Made by a program: the position numbers and the translations under genes
Shown here: one piece after another, positions 21,377-32,952 of the stretch
Layout of the letters: the number at the start of each line of letters is the position of its first letter
How positions within the stretch are numbered: the stretch's first letter is position 1
Assembly (NCBI RefSeq): GCF_019575955.1
Contig: NZ_CP080575.1
Span: 2,356,001 to 2,420,000, forward strand
DNA length: 64,000 bases
Direction: 5' to 3'
DNA from: Nesterenkonia pannonica
GTDB taxonomy: Bacteria; Actinomycetota; Actinomycetes; Actinomycetales; Micrococcaceae
The notes under the pieces: model-generated
Told to the model about the DNA's origin: nothing
What the model saw: the letters and a program-made list of their open reading frames with translations, nothing else
The model's database searches: none

Positions 21377-22473
21377 TCACTCATCCTCGTCAGCTTCAGC
21401 GTCCTCATCGGCGTCCCCAGCGGAATCGTCGCCGTTTTCCATCTCGATGCCCTGCTCGTCGAAGTAGCGCTCAGCGCCGGGGTGCAGCGGGATGTCACCG
21501 ATGCCGAGAAGCGCCTCGTCGATGTCGATGCTCTCACCCTGGGCCACGGACACGTCGTCGACGTTGTCGAACAGTGCGGCCGTGATGTCGTAGGCGAGAT
21601 CCTCACTGACCTGCGTGGTGGAGGCCACCAGCGCCGCGAAGACGGAGAGGGTTGTGACGTCTTCCTCAAGGAAGTCGTACGCGTCGGAGTCGATGGTGTA
21701 GGCCTGTACAGGCCGCCTTCGGCGATCTCCTCGGCCTCCTCGTCGGGCAGGGAGAGCAGGCTGGTGTCGGTCGACTGCGCCAGCTCGGTGAGGGAGCCGA
21801 CGGGCACGCCGACCACGAACATGGAGGCGTCGATCTGACCGTCGGCCAGCATCTCAGTGGAGTCGCCGAACTCAGTCTCCTCAGCGGTGTAGTCGATCTC
21901 ATAGTGATCGAGGATCGCGTCGGAGATGGCACGCGTTCCCGATCCGACATCACCCACAGCGATGGTGGCACCGTCGAGGTCCTCGATGGAGTCGATTCCG
22001 GCGTCGTCGCGAACCACAATGTGCATGGCCTCGGGGTAGAGGTTGGCGATCCACCCGAAGTTGTCGACGGCGATGAGCTCCTCGTCCTCGTCATCATCGC
22101 TGATGTCCAGCTCGCCGTTGACGGCGCTGGCGGCGGTGTCGTTCTGCGAGAGCCCCAGCTGAGCAGTCTCCTGCAGGATGCGGCCCAGGTTGTCCACCGA
22201 GCCGCCGGACTCCACGTAGTTCACCGTGGCGTCGGTCTCGTTCTCGAAGATGGTGGAGAGGTCGCCGCCGAGCGGGTAGTACGCGCCGCCGGTGCCGCCG
22301 GTGGCGAACTCGAGGTCGTCGATGAAGTCGCCCTCGTCGCCCGTCTCAACCTCGCCGTCTCCGTTGTCTCCGTTGTCTTCGGCGTCATCGCCGTTGCCGC
22401 AGGCTGCCAGGGCAGTCATGGCGGCGATGGCGGTCATTCCGGCGGTGAGTCGAGTCATTCGACGGACGCTCAT
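21377..22473 (-). CDS. TAXI family TRAP transporter solute-binding lipoprotein
   Basis: About 365 residues. Lipobox LAAC near residue 24 follows a short signal peptide; a very acidic linker (GDDAEDNGDNGDGEVETGDEGD) leads to the TAXI domain: LEFATGGTGGAYYPLGGDLSTIF, ESGGSVDNLGRI, LGLSQNDTA, YPEAMHIVVRDD, IAVGDVGSGT, FVVGVPVGSLTEL. C-terminal tail again acidic. ATG at 22473 has AGGAGG 7 nt upstream. Break near 21705. Operonic with the fused permease 36 bp downstream. Ligand probably a carboxylate or amino acid such as glutamate; not determined. Confidence 0.92.
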
Positions 22474-22622
22474 ACGGGTTCCTCCTGCAAGTGATGGTGC
22501 GCTCCCAGCTGAACATCAGCCGAGACTAGGGTTCACACAGGCTATGCGACCAGACCCGTCCGCGACCAGCTGGGGAGTGATCCGAAACACAACCGTTACA
22601 CAGGAGCTGCTCCACCCCTGGA

Positions 22623-22628
22623 TAGGAT
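22623..22628 (+). promoter_or_regulatory. -10 box, leaderless dapD
   Basis: TAGGAT ends exactly 7 nt before ATG 22636. Confidence 0.6.
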
Positions 22629-22635
22629 GGGCGGC

Positions 22636-23579
22636 ATGACTTCACGCATTGCTTCCGGACATGGCCTGGCCACCGTCACCGACGAGGGGACCGTTCTCGA
22701 CACGTGGTTCCCGAGCCCTCGCTGACGACGCTGGCTGAGAACACCGATGAGGCGCTGCTCGCATCCCTGCAGGACGCGGAGAGCACCGACCCTGCGCGAG
22801 GCGTGCGAACGCAGGCCGTTTCCGTGGAGGCCGACCTCGACTCCCCGCCTCCTCCACCGAGGATGTGTGGCTGCGGCTGCACCTGATCTCCACCCGGCGC
22901 GCCCGCCCCAACAGCATCAACCTCGACGGCATCTTCGGCTACCTGACGAACGTGGTGTGGACCAACTTTGGGCCGTGCGCGGTGGAAGGGTTTGAGAGCA
23001 CTCGTCTGAAGCTGCGGGCGCGCGGACACGTCACCGTGCACTCGATCGACAAGTTCCCCGGCTGGTGGACTACGTGACTCCCACCGGCGTTCGCATCGCC
23101 GACGCCGATCGAGTCCGGCTCGGCGCGCACTTGGCCGAAGGCACCACGGTCATGCATGAGGGCTTCGTGAACTTCAACGCCGGGACCCTCGGCGCCTCCA
23201 TGGTGGAGGGACGGATCAGCGCAGGCGTCATCATCGGGGACGGCACCGATGTGGGCGGCGGTGCCAGCATCATGGGCACCCTCTCCGGCGGAGGGAAGGA
23301 AAAGATCACTCTCGGTGAGCGGGTCCTCTTGGGAGCGAACTCCGGTGTGGGCATCAGCCTGGGCGACGACTGCGTCGTCGAGGCCGGGCTCTACGTCACC
23401 GCAGGCACCAAAGTCTCTGTCCTGACCAGGGCCGCAGCGTCACCGACGTGGTCAAGGCCTCACAGCTCTCCGGTGTGCCGGGGCTGCTCTTCGTGCGCAA
23501 CTCCACCACCGGCACAGTGGAGGCTTCGCCGCGGCAGGGCCAGAAGGTGGAGCTCAACGAAGCGCTGCACAAGAACTGA
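22636..23579 (+). CDS. dapD: 2,3,4,5-tetrahydropyridine-2,6-dicarboxylate N-succinyltransferase
   Basis: About 314 residues, usual for the actinobacterial DapD group. Transfers succinyl from CoA to tetrahydrodipicolinate in lysine/diaminopimelate synthesis. The N-terminal domain has [25 protein letters not shown]; the left-handed beta-helix follows with hexapeptide turns [51 protein letters not shown] and [15 protein letters not shown]-terminal [14 protein letters not shown]. Breaks near 22705, 22855, 23060 and 23435. The stop overlaps the next start (TGATG), so the downstream membrane protein is translationally coupled. Confidence 0.93.
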
Positions 23580-24657
23580 TGGCACCGCGCTCCCGGCCGC
23601 CTCGTGACGCGGCGGCGACCCGCTCCATGGCCCGGCGACGACGGCGCCGCCGGGCGCTGGCCGCGCTGGCGCTGACAGGCGCCCTTATCGCGGGAACGGC
23701 CTACGGCGCCTGGCGCTACATCGATGAGAACGAGTACCTCCTGGACGAGCACTGTGAAGCAGTGGTCGCGGGGAGACTCAGCGCCTGAGTCCCGCCCAGG
23801 CCTACAGTGCGGCCTTCCTCAGCGCCTCAGCGGCAGAACGAGGCCTGCCTCCGGAGGCAGCCCTCCACGCCATCGCCATCTCGCTGCAGGAGACGGATCT
23901 CGAGCTGCGGGAGGATGAGGGCGAACTGGGCGAGCGCGTGCTGTTCGCCCGAGGAGGGCAGCTGGGCTTGCGAGGGATCGGCCGAGGGCACGCCTATCGA
24001 CTCAGCGGGCTTCTACGATCTGCTGGAGGAGCGCGCCGCAGCTGCGGAGGACGAAGACAGCGACAACGAGGAGGAGGTCGTCTGGGAGCGCGATATGCCT
24101 CTCGACGAAGCCTCTGAGGCGCTGCTCAGGCCGCACAACCCTCAGTTCTACCCTGAGCACAGGTCCCGAGCTGAGACGTTCCTCTCACCTCTGGCCGGGC
24201 AGTCGGAAGCGACCCTGACCTGCACCCTCTCCCAGCTGGAGGATGAGATCCCCTCCCTGACCCTGAGGGAGTCGCCGAGGAGCTCACGGCTCTCCTTCCT
24301 GCGGCCCTGGAGATCCCAAGCACCGAGTACGAGGGCGACGAGGACGAGGAGGAGGCGGAGGACTTCGATCCCGAGCCGATTCCGGAGGGCATCGTCGACC
24401 TGGAGGGATCCTCCGAGAGCGGCACTGTGACGGTGACGCCGCCAGAGGATTCGGAGCTGCTGGACGAGGGCTACAGCATGGACTGGATGCTGGCCCACTG
24501 GGCTGTGGCGTCTGCACGGGAGTACGGCATCCAAACGGTGGAGCTGGATTCCCGCATGTGGGATCGCGATGCTGCTGAGTGGACCGACTCATCCGCCGGG
24601 GACGTGGCTGAGGATGCGGTCCGCATCGGCTTCGACCGTGACTGGGATGAGGACTGA
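23579..24657 (+). CDS. Acidic membrane-anchored hypothetical protein coupled to dapD
   Basis: About 358 residues, not assigned to a family. A short Arg-rich cytoplasmic N-terminus ([17 protein letters not shown]) leads to one TM segment, then an extracytoplasmic domain. A conserved-looking part [39 protein letters not shown] resembles actinobacterial membrane proteins of unknown function that have ARGGQLGWRGIG and a C-terminal [25 protein letters not shown]. Long Asp/Glu-rich linkers separate them. Breaks near 23790, 23965 and 24270. The stop-start overlap with dapD and shared terminator make a two-gene operon. A role in the cell envelope is inferred only from location and topology. Confidence 0.7.
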
Positions 24658-24670
24658 CGAGGAGCCCGCA

Positions 24671-24713
24671 CCATGAGAGATGCCCGGCCGATCGGCCGGG
24701 GCATCTCTCATGG
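24671..24713. terminator. Strong bidirectional terminator between dapD operon and gltA
   Basis: CCATGAGAGATGCCCGGCCG pairs with CGGCCGGGGCATCTCTCATGG along about 20 bp (one extra G), with AT at the turn. It sits between convergent genes. Confidence 0.9.
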
Positions 24714-24724
24714 AAGGATTGCGC

Positions 24725-26003
24725 TCAGGAGGGTACTCGCGCTCCTCGTAGCCTGTGTAGAGCTGACGGGGGCGACCGATCTTGGTGCCGCGGTCACTCA
24801 TCATCTCTCGCCACTGCGCGATCCATCCGGGGAGGCGACCCAGCGCGAAGAGGGGCGTGAACATCTTCTCGGGGAAGCCCATGGCCTTGTAGATGAGACC
24901 GGTGTAGAAGTCGACGTTCGGGTACAGCTTGCGCTCCACGAAGTAGTCGTCCTCCAGTGCCACTGCCTCGAGGCGCTGGGCAATCTCGAAGAGCTCGTTG
25001 TCGCCGCCCAGCTTGCCGAGCAGCTCGTCTGCGAGGCCCTTGACGATGCGCGCACGGGGATCGTAGTTCTTGTAGACCCGGTGGCCGAAGCCCATCAGCC
25101 GGATTCCGGCCTCTTTGTTCTTGACCTTGGTCATGTACTCTTCGGGGCTCATGTCGGAGGCCTGAAGCTCCTTGAGCATGTGGAGCACGGCCTCGTTGGC
25201 GCCGCCGTGGGCTGGGCCGAAGAGAGCGTTGATGCCTGCCGAGACGGACGCGAACATGTTCGCCTGAGCAGACCCGACGAGCCTGACAGTGGATGTGGAG
25301 CAGTTCTGCTCGTGGTCCGCGTGCAGGATCAGCAGGGTGTCCAGGGCCTTCGTCATGTCCGGGTCGACCTCGTAGCCCTCCGCGGGGACGGCGAAGCAGC
25401 CGCGGATGAAGTTCTCGACGAGGTTCAGGCTGTTGTCGGGGTACAGCATGGCCTGGCCGATGGACTTCTTGTAGGCATAGGAGGCGATGGTGGGCAGCTT
25501 GGCCAGAAGCCGGTAGGTGGAGCGCTCGACGTGGTCGGTGTCGAACGGGTCCAGCGAGTCCTGGTAGAAGGTCGACAGAGCCGAGACGGCCGAGGACAGC
25601 ACCGGCATGGGGTGCGCATCCCGGGGAATCCGGAGAAGAAGTCCTTCAGGTCTTCGTGGAGCAGCGTGTGCCGCCGGGTGACGTGGTCGAAGTCGGCCAG
25701 CTGGTCCTGGGTGGGCAGTTCGCCGTGGATCAGCAGGTACGAGACCTCGAGGAAGTTGGACTTCTCCGCAAGCTGCTCAATCGGGTATCCGCGGTAGCGC
25801 AGGATGCCTGCTTCGCCGTCGATGTAGGTGATCGCCGACTTCGTGCTGGCGGTGTTCATGAATCCGGGGTCGTATGTGACGGCACCGGTGGTTTTCAGCA
25901 GCGGACCGATGTCGAGGCCATCGTTGCCCTCAACGGCGCTCTCGACGGGGAGCTCAAGCTCGTGGTCCTGGTACGCCAGCTTCGCGGCAGCCTGCTCAGT
26001 CAT
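24725..26003 (-). CDS. gltA: Citrate synthase
   Basis: About 425 residues. Condenses acetyl-CoA and oxaloacetate. Visible: [55 protein letters not shown], active-site His in [12 protein letters not shown] and in [14 protein letters not shown], catalytic Asp in NVDFYTG, and C-terminal [18 protein letters not shown]. The frame as given runs on past the normal end. Restoring one C near 24733 gives the usual YPS stop at 24725, just before the shared terminator. A second break lies near 25615. Start ATG 26003 with GAAGGAGA upstream, so it is leadered. Confidence 0.95.
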
Positions 26004-26094
26004 AGGTTCTCCTTCAAGCTAGGGCAAGACAGCCCTAACTTATCGTGTTCCAGGCCACACGCGCCAATGGGTTATGCGGTGGGCGGAGTGCTGT

Positions 26095-26419
26095 CTAAGG
26101 CCCTCTGCCTGCGGCGGCAGAGCGGCGATGACCTCGTGATCCTTATCGATCTTGCCCATCTTGGCGGCCCCGCCCGGGAGCTGATGTCGTCGAAGAAATC
26201 GACGTTGGCGCGGTAGTACTCGTCCCATTCCTCAGGCAGGTCATCCTCGTAGTAGATGGCCTCCACGGGGCACACCGGCTCGCAGGCGCCGCAGTCCACG
26301 CATTCGTCCGGGTGGATGTACAGGGCGCGCTCGCCCTCATAGATGCAGTCGACGGGGCATTCGTCGATGCACGCTTTGTCCTTCACGTCCACACAGGGAA
26401 GCGCAATGATGTAGGTCAT
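26095..26419 (-). CDS. fdxA: 7Fe ferredoxin FdxA (3Fe-4S/4Fe-4S)
   Basis: About 107 residues. [29 protein letters not shown] carries the first cluster ligands (with C-x7-C spacing of 7Fe ferredoxins) and [23 protein letters not shown] the second. The family C-terminus [24 protein letters not shown] becomes readable after restoring a C near 26180. With another C restored near 26098 the protein ends EGP at 26095, the normal size; otherwise it runs to 26040. ATG 26419 is preceded by GAGGA. Low-potential electron carrier in the cytoplasm. Confidence 0.93.
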
Positions 26420-26464
26420 AGGTCCTCACGGGCTCGCGGAGTGCATGGTCTTCTGCTGAACATT

Positions 26465-26917
26465 CTACGGGTGGCGATCAAGCGCGGCCGCCGCTCGACG
26501 ACGCGAGAGGTCATCTCGTGCGAGCACCCACTGGGTCAGGAGCATGGACGCCGCGGTGACTGCTGCGGTGCCGCCCCACCACAGCAATGACACCAGCACA
26601 GGCCCCGGCATAGCTTCCCAGGTCAGCTCATTGTAGGGAATGACGAGCTGGTCCGGACCGGGCCATATGTAGGCGGCTGTGGCCACGGTGAACGCGGAGG
26701 CGCCCATGACCATCGGCTCCAGTGCGGCGCGGGCTGTGGTCCCGGCCCAGAGCTGGGCAGCCAGCAGCAGTCCGAGGGCCACGAGCACGCCCCATGGCAC
26801 CAGGGCGAGCGAGCCCGCCTCACCCACCATCCATATATTGCCGTGGAGGGCGGTGCCGATGATTCCGAGGACGACGCCGATGGTGACACAGGCGCCGAGA
26901 AGTCCAGCTCGAGGCAT
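26465..26917 (-). CDS. Small integral membrane protein (DUF6113-like, tentative)
   Basis: An intact 150-residue frame with four predicted membrane segments: LLGACVTIGVVLGIIGTALHG, LALVPWGVLVALGLLLAAQLWAG, MVMGASAFTVATAAYIWPGPDQLVI and VLVSLLWWGGTAAVTAASMLL. A protein of this size and topology lies between typA and fdxA in many actinobacteria, annotated DUF6113. That assignment is from memory of gene order and is not proven here. Eight bases separate the typA stop from its start, so it is cotranscribed with typA. Function unknown. Confidence 0.75.
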   Translation of the reverse strand: MPRAGLLGACVTIGVVLGIIGTALHGNIWMVGEAGSLALVPWGVLVALGLLLAAQLWAGTTARAALEPMVMGASAFTVATAAYIWPGPDQLVIPYNELTWEAMPGPVLVSLLWWGGTAAVTAASMLLTQWVLARDDLSRRRAAAALDRHP

Positions 26918-26925
26918 CCTTGAGC

Positions 26926-28846
<1,921 letters not shown>

Positions 28847-28964
28847 GCGGATGGTGCCTTCCGGAAGAGATGCGAGTCCAACCTGTCTAGTGTACGGGTC
28901 AGCGCCAAACCGTCTCGCCTCATGATGCGATGCAGGGCGGCACCCCGCTGCTCAGCTCAGGCTG

Positions 28965-29996
28965 CTAGTCGATCGCGGCGACGCTCTCGTTCTGCTCGGC
29001 GTGGTGGCAGGCAGCCTGCTGCGAGATGCCGGGCCGGACGATGAGCTCCGGCTCCACCTCCGCGCAGATGTCAGTAGCCTTCCAGCAGCGGGTGCGGAAG
29101 CGGCACCCCGACGGCGGATCGGCAGGGTTCGGCGGGTCGCCCTGGAGCACAATCTGCTCGCGCCTGCCGCGCAGCGTCGGGTCGGGAACCGGAACGGCTG
29201 AGAGCAGCGCCTGAGTGTAGGGATGGGCCGGGCCTGAGTAGACGTCCTCATGGCGGCCCAGCTCAGCCATCTTCCCGAGATACATCACACCGACGCGGTC
29301 AGAGATGTGCCGCACCACGGAAAGATCATGGGCGATGAAGATGTAGCTCAGCCCGAACTCCTTCTGCAGATCCTCGAGGAGGTTCATGACCTGCGCCTGA
29401 ACGGATACGTCCAACGCGGACACCGGCTCGTCGCAGATGATGACGTCCGGCTTCAGCGCCAGACCGCGGGCGATGCCGATTCGCTGCCTCTGACCGCCGG
29501 AGAACTGGTGCGGATACCGGTTGATGTGGTCAGGGTTCAGCCCCACCACATCGAGGAGCCCTTGACCCGGTTGCGCACGCCCTCCGCCGGCTTCGCGTCA
29601 GGGTGGAGCTTGAACGGCTCGGCAATGATGTCCCCACGGACATACGGGGATTCAGCGAGGTGTACGGGTCCTGGAAGATGATCTGGATCTTTCGGCGCAT
29701 CCGCCGCAGCTCCTCGCCCCGCAGCGAGAGGAAATCCTCACCGCGGAACGTCACAGCGCCGGAGTCCGGCTGCTCCAGACGCATCAGGAGCTTGGCCAGC
29801 GTCGACTTGCCGCAGCCTGACTCCCCACAATGCCGAGGGTCTCTCCCCGCCGAAGGCTGAAGCTCACGTCATCGACGGCTCGGACCGCCCCAGCCTTGCG
29901 GGGCATGAAGAGCCCCTTCGTCAGGGGAAAGTGCTTGACGAGGTTCTGCACGTCCAGCACGGTCTCCGCGCGCTCAAACGGATCACGCTGGCTCAT
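28965..29996 (-). CDS. Dipeptide/oligopeptide ABC transporter ATP-binding protein (DppF/OppF-like)
   Basis: About 343 residues. Walker [10 protein letters not shown] region (damaged by a break near 29820), Q-loop [17 protein letters not shown], signature [43 protein letters not shown] with Walker B, H-loop [16 protein letters not shown], and the family-specific C-terminal Cys-rich oligopeptide domain: [14 protein letters not shown]. Break also near 29570. ATG 29996 overlaps the end of the paired ATPase gene. Last gene of the dppABCDF-type operon. Confidence 0.93.
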
Positions 29997-31016
29997 TCTG
30001 GCCCTCCTCGCTCAAAGCGTAGATGTCTTCTGCGTAGTGGCACGCGGAGCGATGCCCGGAACGATCTCACGCAGCTCCGGCCGGTCCGTGCTGCAGCGGC
30101 TGGTCGCGAACTCGCATCGGGGCTGAAGGGGCAGCCGGGCGGCATGTCCGTCAGGGTAGGCGGCAGCCCAGGAATGGCCTTGAGCCGATCGCCCTCATGG
30201 TCGATGCGCGGGATGGAGTCCAACAGCCCCTTCGTGTAGGGGTTCGCGGTGCGTGCGTACGTCTCGTACACGTCAGCAGTCTCCATGACCCGACCGGCGT
30301 ACATGACTGCGATCTTGTCCGCGAAGTCTGCGACGACGCCCAAGTCATGGGTGATGAGGATCAGGCCCATGCTGAACTCCTCCTGGAGCTCTTTCAGCAG
30401 CGCCATCACCTGCGCCTGAACTGTCACATCGAGCGCTGTGGTCGGCTCGTCCGCGATCAGCACGTCCGGATCCAGGGCGATGGCCATCGCAATCATGATG
30501 CGCTGCCGCATCCCCGGAGAACTGATGAGGGAAATCCCCGACTCGCTTCTCCGGAGCGGGATCCCCACCCGGCGCATCATCTCGATGGCCCGCTCCCGGG
30601 CCTCACGACGCTTCATCCCCTGGTGGACGCGGAACGTCTCGGCGATCTGCCAGCCCACGGGAAGTACAGGATTCAGGCTCGAGAGAGCATCCTGGAAGAT
30701 CATCGAGATGCTCGCCCCGCGCAGCCTGCGGCGCTTCTCCTCCGGCATCTGGAGGAGATCCTCACCGCGGTATCGGATCTGACCGTTTACGATGTGCCCT
30801 GGGGCATGTCCAGAATACCCATGATGGTCTGGGCCGTGACCGACTTGCCGGACCCGGATTCGCCGAGGATGGCCAGGGTCTCGCCGGCATGAAGGGTGAA
30901 GTTCAGCCCGTTGATGGCTTGGGCCGTACCTTTGCGGGTCCGAACTCCACCTGAAGGTCCTCGACCTCCAGCAGAGGCGGGCCCTGCTGAGCCCCAGTGC
31001 TGTGCTGCTGTGTCAC
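29983..31016 (-). CDS. Dipeptide/oligopeptide ABC transporter ATP-binding protein (DppD/OppD-like)
   Basis: About 344 residues. LLEVEDLQVEF, Walker A ESGSGKSVTAQTIMG, SMIFQDALSSLNPVLPVG, GMRQRIMIAMAIALDPDVLIADEPTTALDVTVQAQ and ILITHDLGVVADFADKIAVMYAGR. The signature PHQFSGG is replaced in the literal translation by SLISSP. Two compensating indels near 30505-30535 produce this, and the correct residues are readable in the next frame. The C-terminal Cys motif also needs a restored base near 30120. Start GTG 31016. Energises the permeases with its partner ATPase. Confidence 0.92.
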
Positions 31017-31024
31017 TGCTGGCC

Positions 31025-31946
31025 TCACTTCTTCTTCGACTTGGGGTCGATGGCGTCCCGGACGGCGTCTCCCATGGCCATGAAGGCGAAGACGGTGATG
31101 CCTACGAAGATCATCGGGAAGACCACCAGGTAGGTCTGCTGCTGGATGTAGCCCTGCGCCTGCTGCAGCTGAAGGCCCCATGAGATGGCAGGAAGCTCCA
31201 GCCCCACCCCGAGGAAGGTCAGCGCTGCCTCTGCGGCGATCATGATGCCGACGTAGAGCCCGGAGTAGCCGAGCACGGGTCCGAGAGCGTTGGGCAGGAT
31301 GTGCCGTCGCATGATGGCCATATGGTAGGCGCCCAGCGCTCGGGCTGCCATCACATAGTCGGAGTTCACCACGGAGAGCACCGATGATCGCATCAGACGC
31401 ATCTGGGTGGGCCAGGTGAACACGATCAGCACCAGCGCAACCTCCCAGACGCCTCGGGACTCGATCACGTTGAGGAAGACGATGGCGCCGAGGATGTAGG
31501 GCACAGCGAAGATCATGTCGCCGGTGCGGGAGATGAACGTGTCGACCAGCCGTCCGAAGTAGCTTACGAGCAGACCCAGCACAATGCCGATCACCAGGGT
31601 TCCGAGCACGACGACGACGCCGATCGCCATCGAGTTCCGTGCGCCGTAGACCACGCGGGTGTAGTAGTCGCAGCCCTGAACGTCCGTGCCGAACCAGTGC
31701 TCCGCGGACGGACTCTCACGGGCTCTGCCCAGCAGGCATTCTCGAGGATCAGTGGTGGTGAAGAGCTGGGGAAGAGCGCCATCGTGATCATGACGACGAG
31801 AAGTGCCCCGCGATGATGAACCAGGGGTTGCGTCGCAGCTGGCGCCACGCATCCGCCCACAGGCTGGCCTCGTGGGATGAGGAAGCGGCTTCCCCGCTGC
31901 TCTGCGCGGCAGGCACATGCGCCTTGTCGGGTGCGGTGTCACTCAT
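31025..31946 (-). CDS. Dipeptide/oligopeptide ABC transporter permease (DppC/OppC-like)
   Basis: About 306 residues. Cytoplasmic N-terminus of about 50 residues, then DAWRQLRRNPWFIIAGALLVVMITMALFP, HWFGTDVQGCDYYTRVVYGARNSMAIGVV, the OppC motif LLAGYFGRLVD once hexamer 31562-31567 is read as Ala-Gly, DMIFAVPYILGAIV, VFTWPTQMRLMRSSVL, YVMAARALGAYHMAIMRRHILPNALGPV (EAA loop) and AEAALTFLGVGLELPAISWG. Breaks near 31795 and 31735. Start ATG 31946 lies inside the end of dppB. Confidence 0.93.
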
Positions 31947-32865
31947 AGCGGATCCTTGGGTCGAGCAGGCCATAGATGATGTCGACGATGAGGTTGATCA
32001 CCACGAAGAAGAGGACGAACAGGGTGACGATTCCCACGACCACCGTGCCCTCCTGCTGCTGGATGGAGCGGAAGACCTGCTCTCCCAGTCCGGGCAGGTT
32101 GAAGATGGTCTCCACGAGAATGGTGCCGCTCATCATGGTGGCCAGGTCGGCACCCATGAATGTCACGATCGGAATCATGGAGTTGCGCATACCGTGCCGG
32201 GTGACCACGCGGCTGCGCTTCATACCCTTGGCGGCGGCGGTGCGCACGTAATCAGAGTGCAGAGCATCCAGCAGCTCGCTGCGGAGCAGGCGGGCGATCA
32301 TCGCCATGGAGACTGCGCCGAGGGCGATGGCTTACAGGATGAAGCTGCGCAGGCCCTCCTGGGCGCCTGCGATCGGGAACCAGCCGAGGTTCAGGCCGAA
32401 GACCAGCTGCAGCAGGAACGCGATCACCAGCACCGGCATAGCGACCACGATGACGGTGGAGACCTGGACCAGCCGGTCGATGAACCGGTCCCGGAAGATC
32501 GCAGCGAGTGCACCGGCTGCGATGCCGATGATGGCCTGCACCACGAAGGTCACTGCAGCCAGCTGCAGGGTCACCGGGAGGCGTTGGGCGATGATGTCCA
32601 TCACCGGCTTACCGTTGAAGGTGGTGCCGAAGTCCCCGGCGGTGAACACGCCCCAGATGTACTTGGCGTACTGGACGAAGAACGGGTCGTTGAGGTTGTA
32701 CTGCTCGCGCAGAACCTCCTGGGCCGCCTCGCTCATAGGCCGGTCGCTTACCAGGGCGCGGATGGGATCACCCGGCAGAGCGAAGACCATCGCGTAGACG
32801 ATGAGCGTCGAGATGATCACCACGGGGATGAACTGGATCAGACGCCTGATGATGTAACGGGTCAT
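31939..32865 (-). CDS. Dipeptide/oligopeptide ABC transporter permease (DppB/OppB-like) with apparent in-frame TAA
   Basis: 308 codons in a single frame, with one TAA at 32332-32334 between FIL and AIALGA. DppB proteins have Pro there (LPA), and CTG-CCG-GCC would become CTG-TAA-GCC under the GCCGGC-to-GCTTAC change seen all over the window, so the stop is probably not real. Features: MTRYIIRRLIQFIPVVIISTLIVYAMVFALPGDP, PVTLQLAAVTFVVQAIIGI, IVVAMPVLVIAFLLQLVF, LLRSELLDALHSDYVRTAAAKGMKRSRVV (EAA loop), and FNLPGLGEQVFRSI. Second apparent hexamer at 32746-32751. Confidence 0.92.
32330..32335. other. Representative converted GCCGGC site (GCTTAC) creating a stop in dppB
   Basis: The plus strand reads GCTTAC; on the gene strand the codons are CTG-TAA-GCC, where the family has Leu-Pro-Ala (CTG-CCG-GCC). 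More than thirty equivalent hexamers occur through the window. See the findings for the pattern. Confidence 0.7.
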
Positions 32866-32952
32866 GGTGTCCTCGGATCAGCTGGAGTTTAAGATGGCCG
32901 AGGGCACGGCCGACGCTGACGCGCGCCGACCGTGCCCTCGCCTCACAGGGCG

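Noticed and set aside
31939-32865. Stop-codon reassignment or readthrough in dppB and other genes
   Set aside because: Both TAA and TAG are affected, only within TAAGC/GCTTA contexts, and TAA, TAG and TGA serve as normal ends elsewhere in the window.
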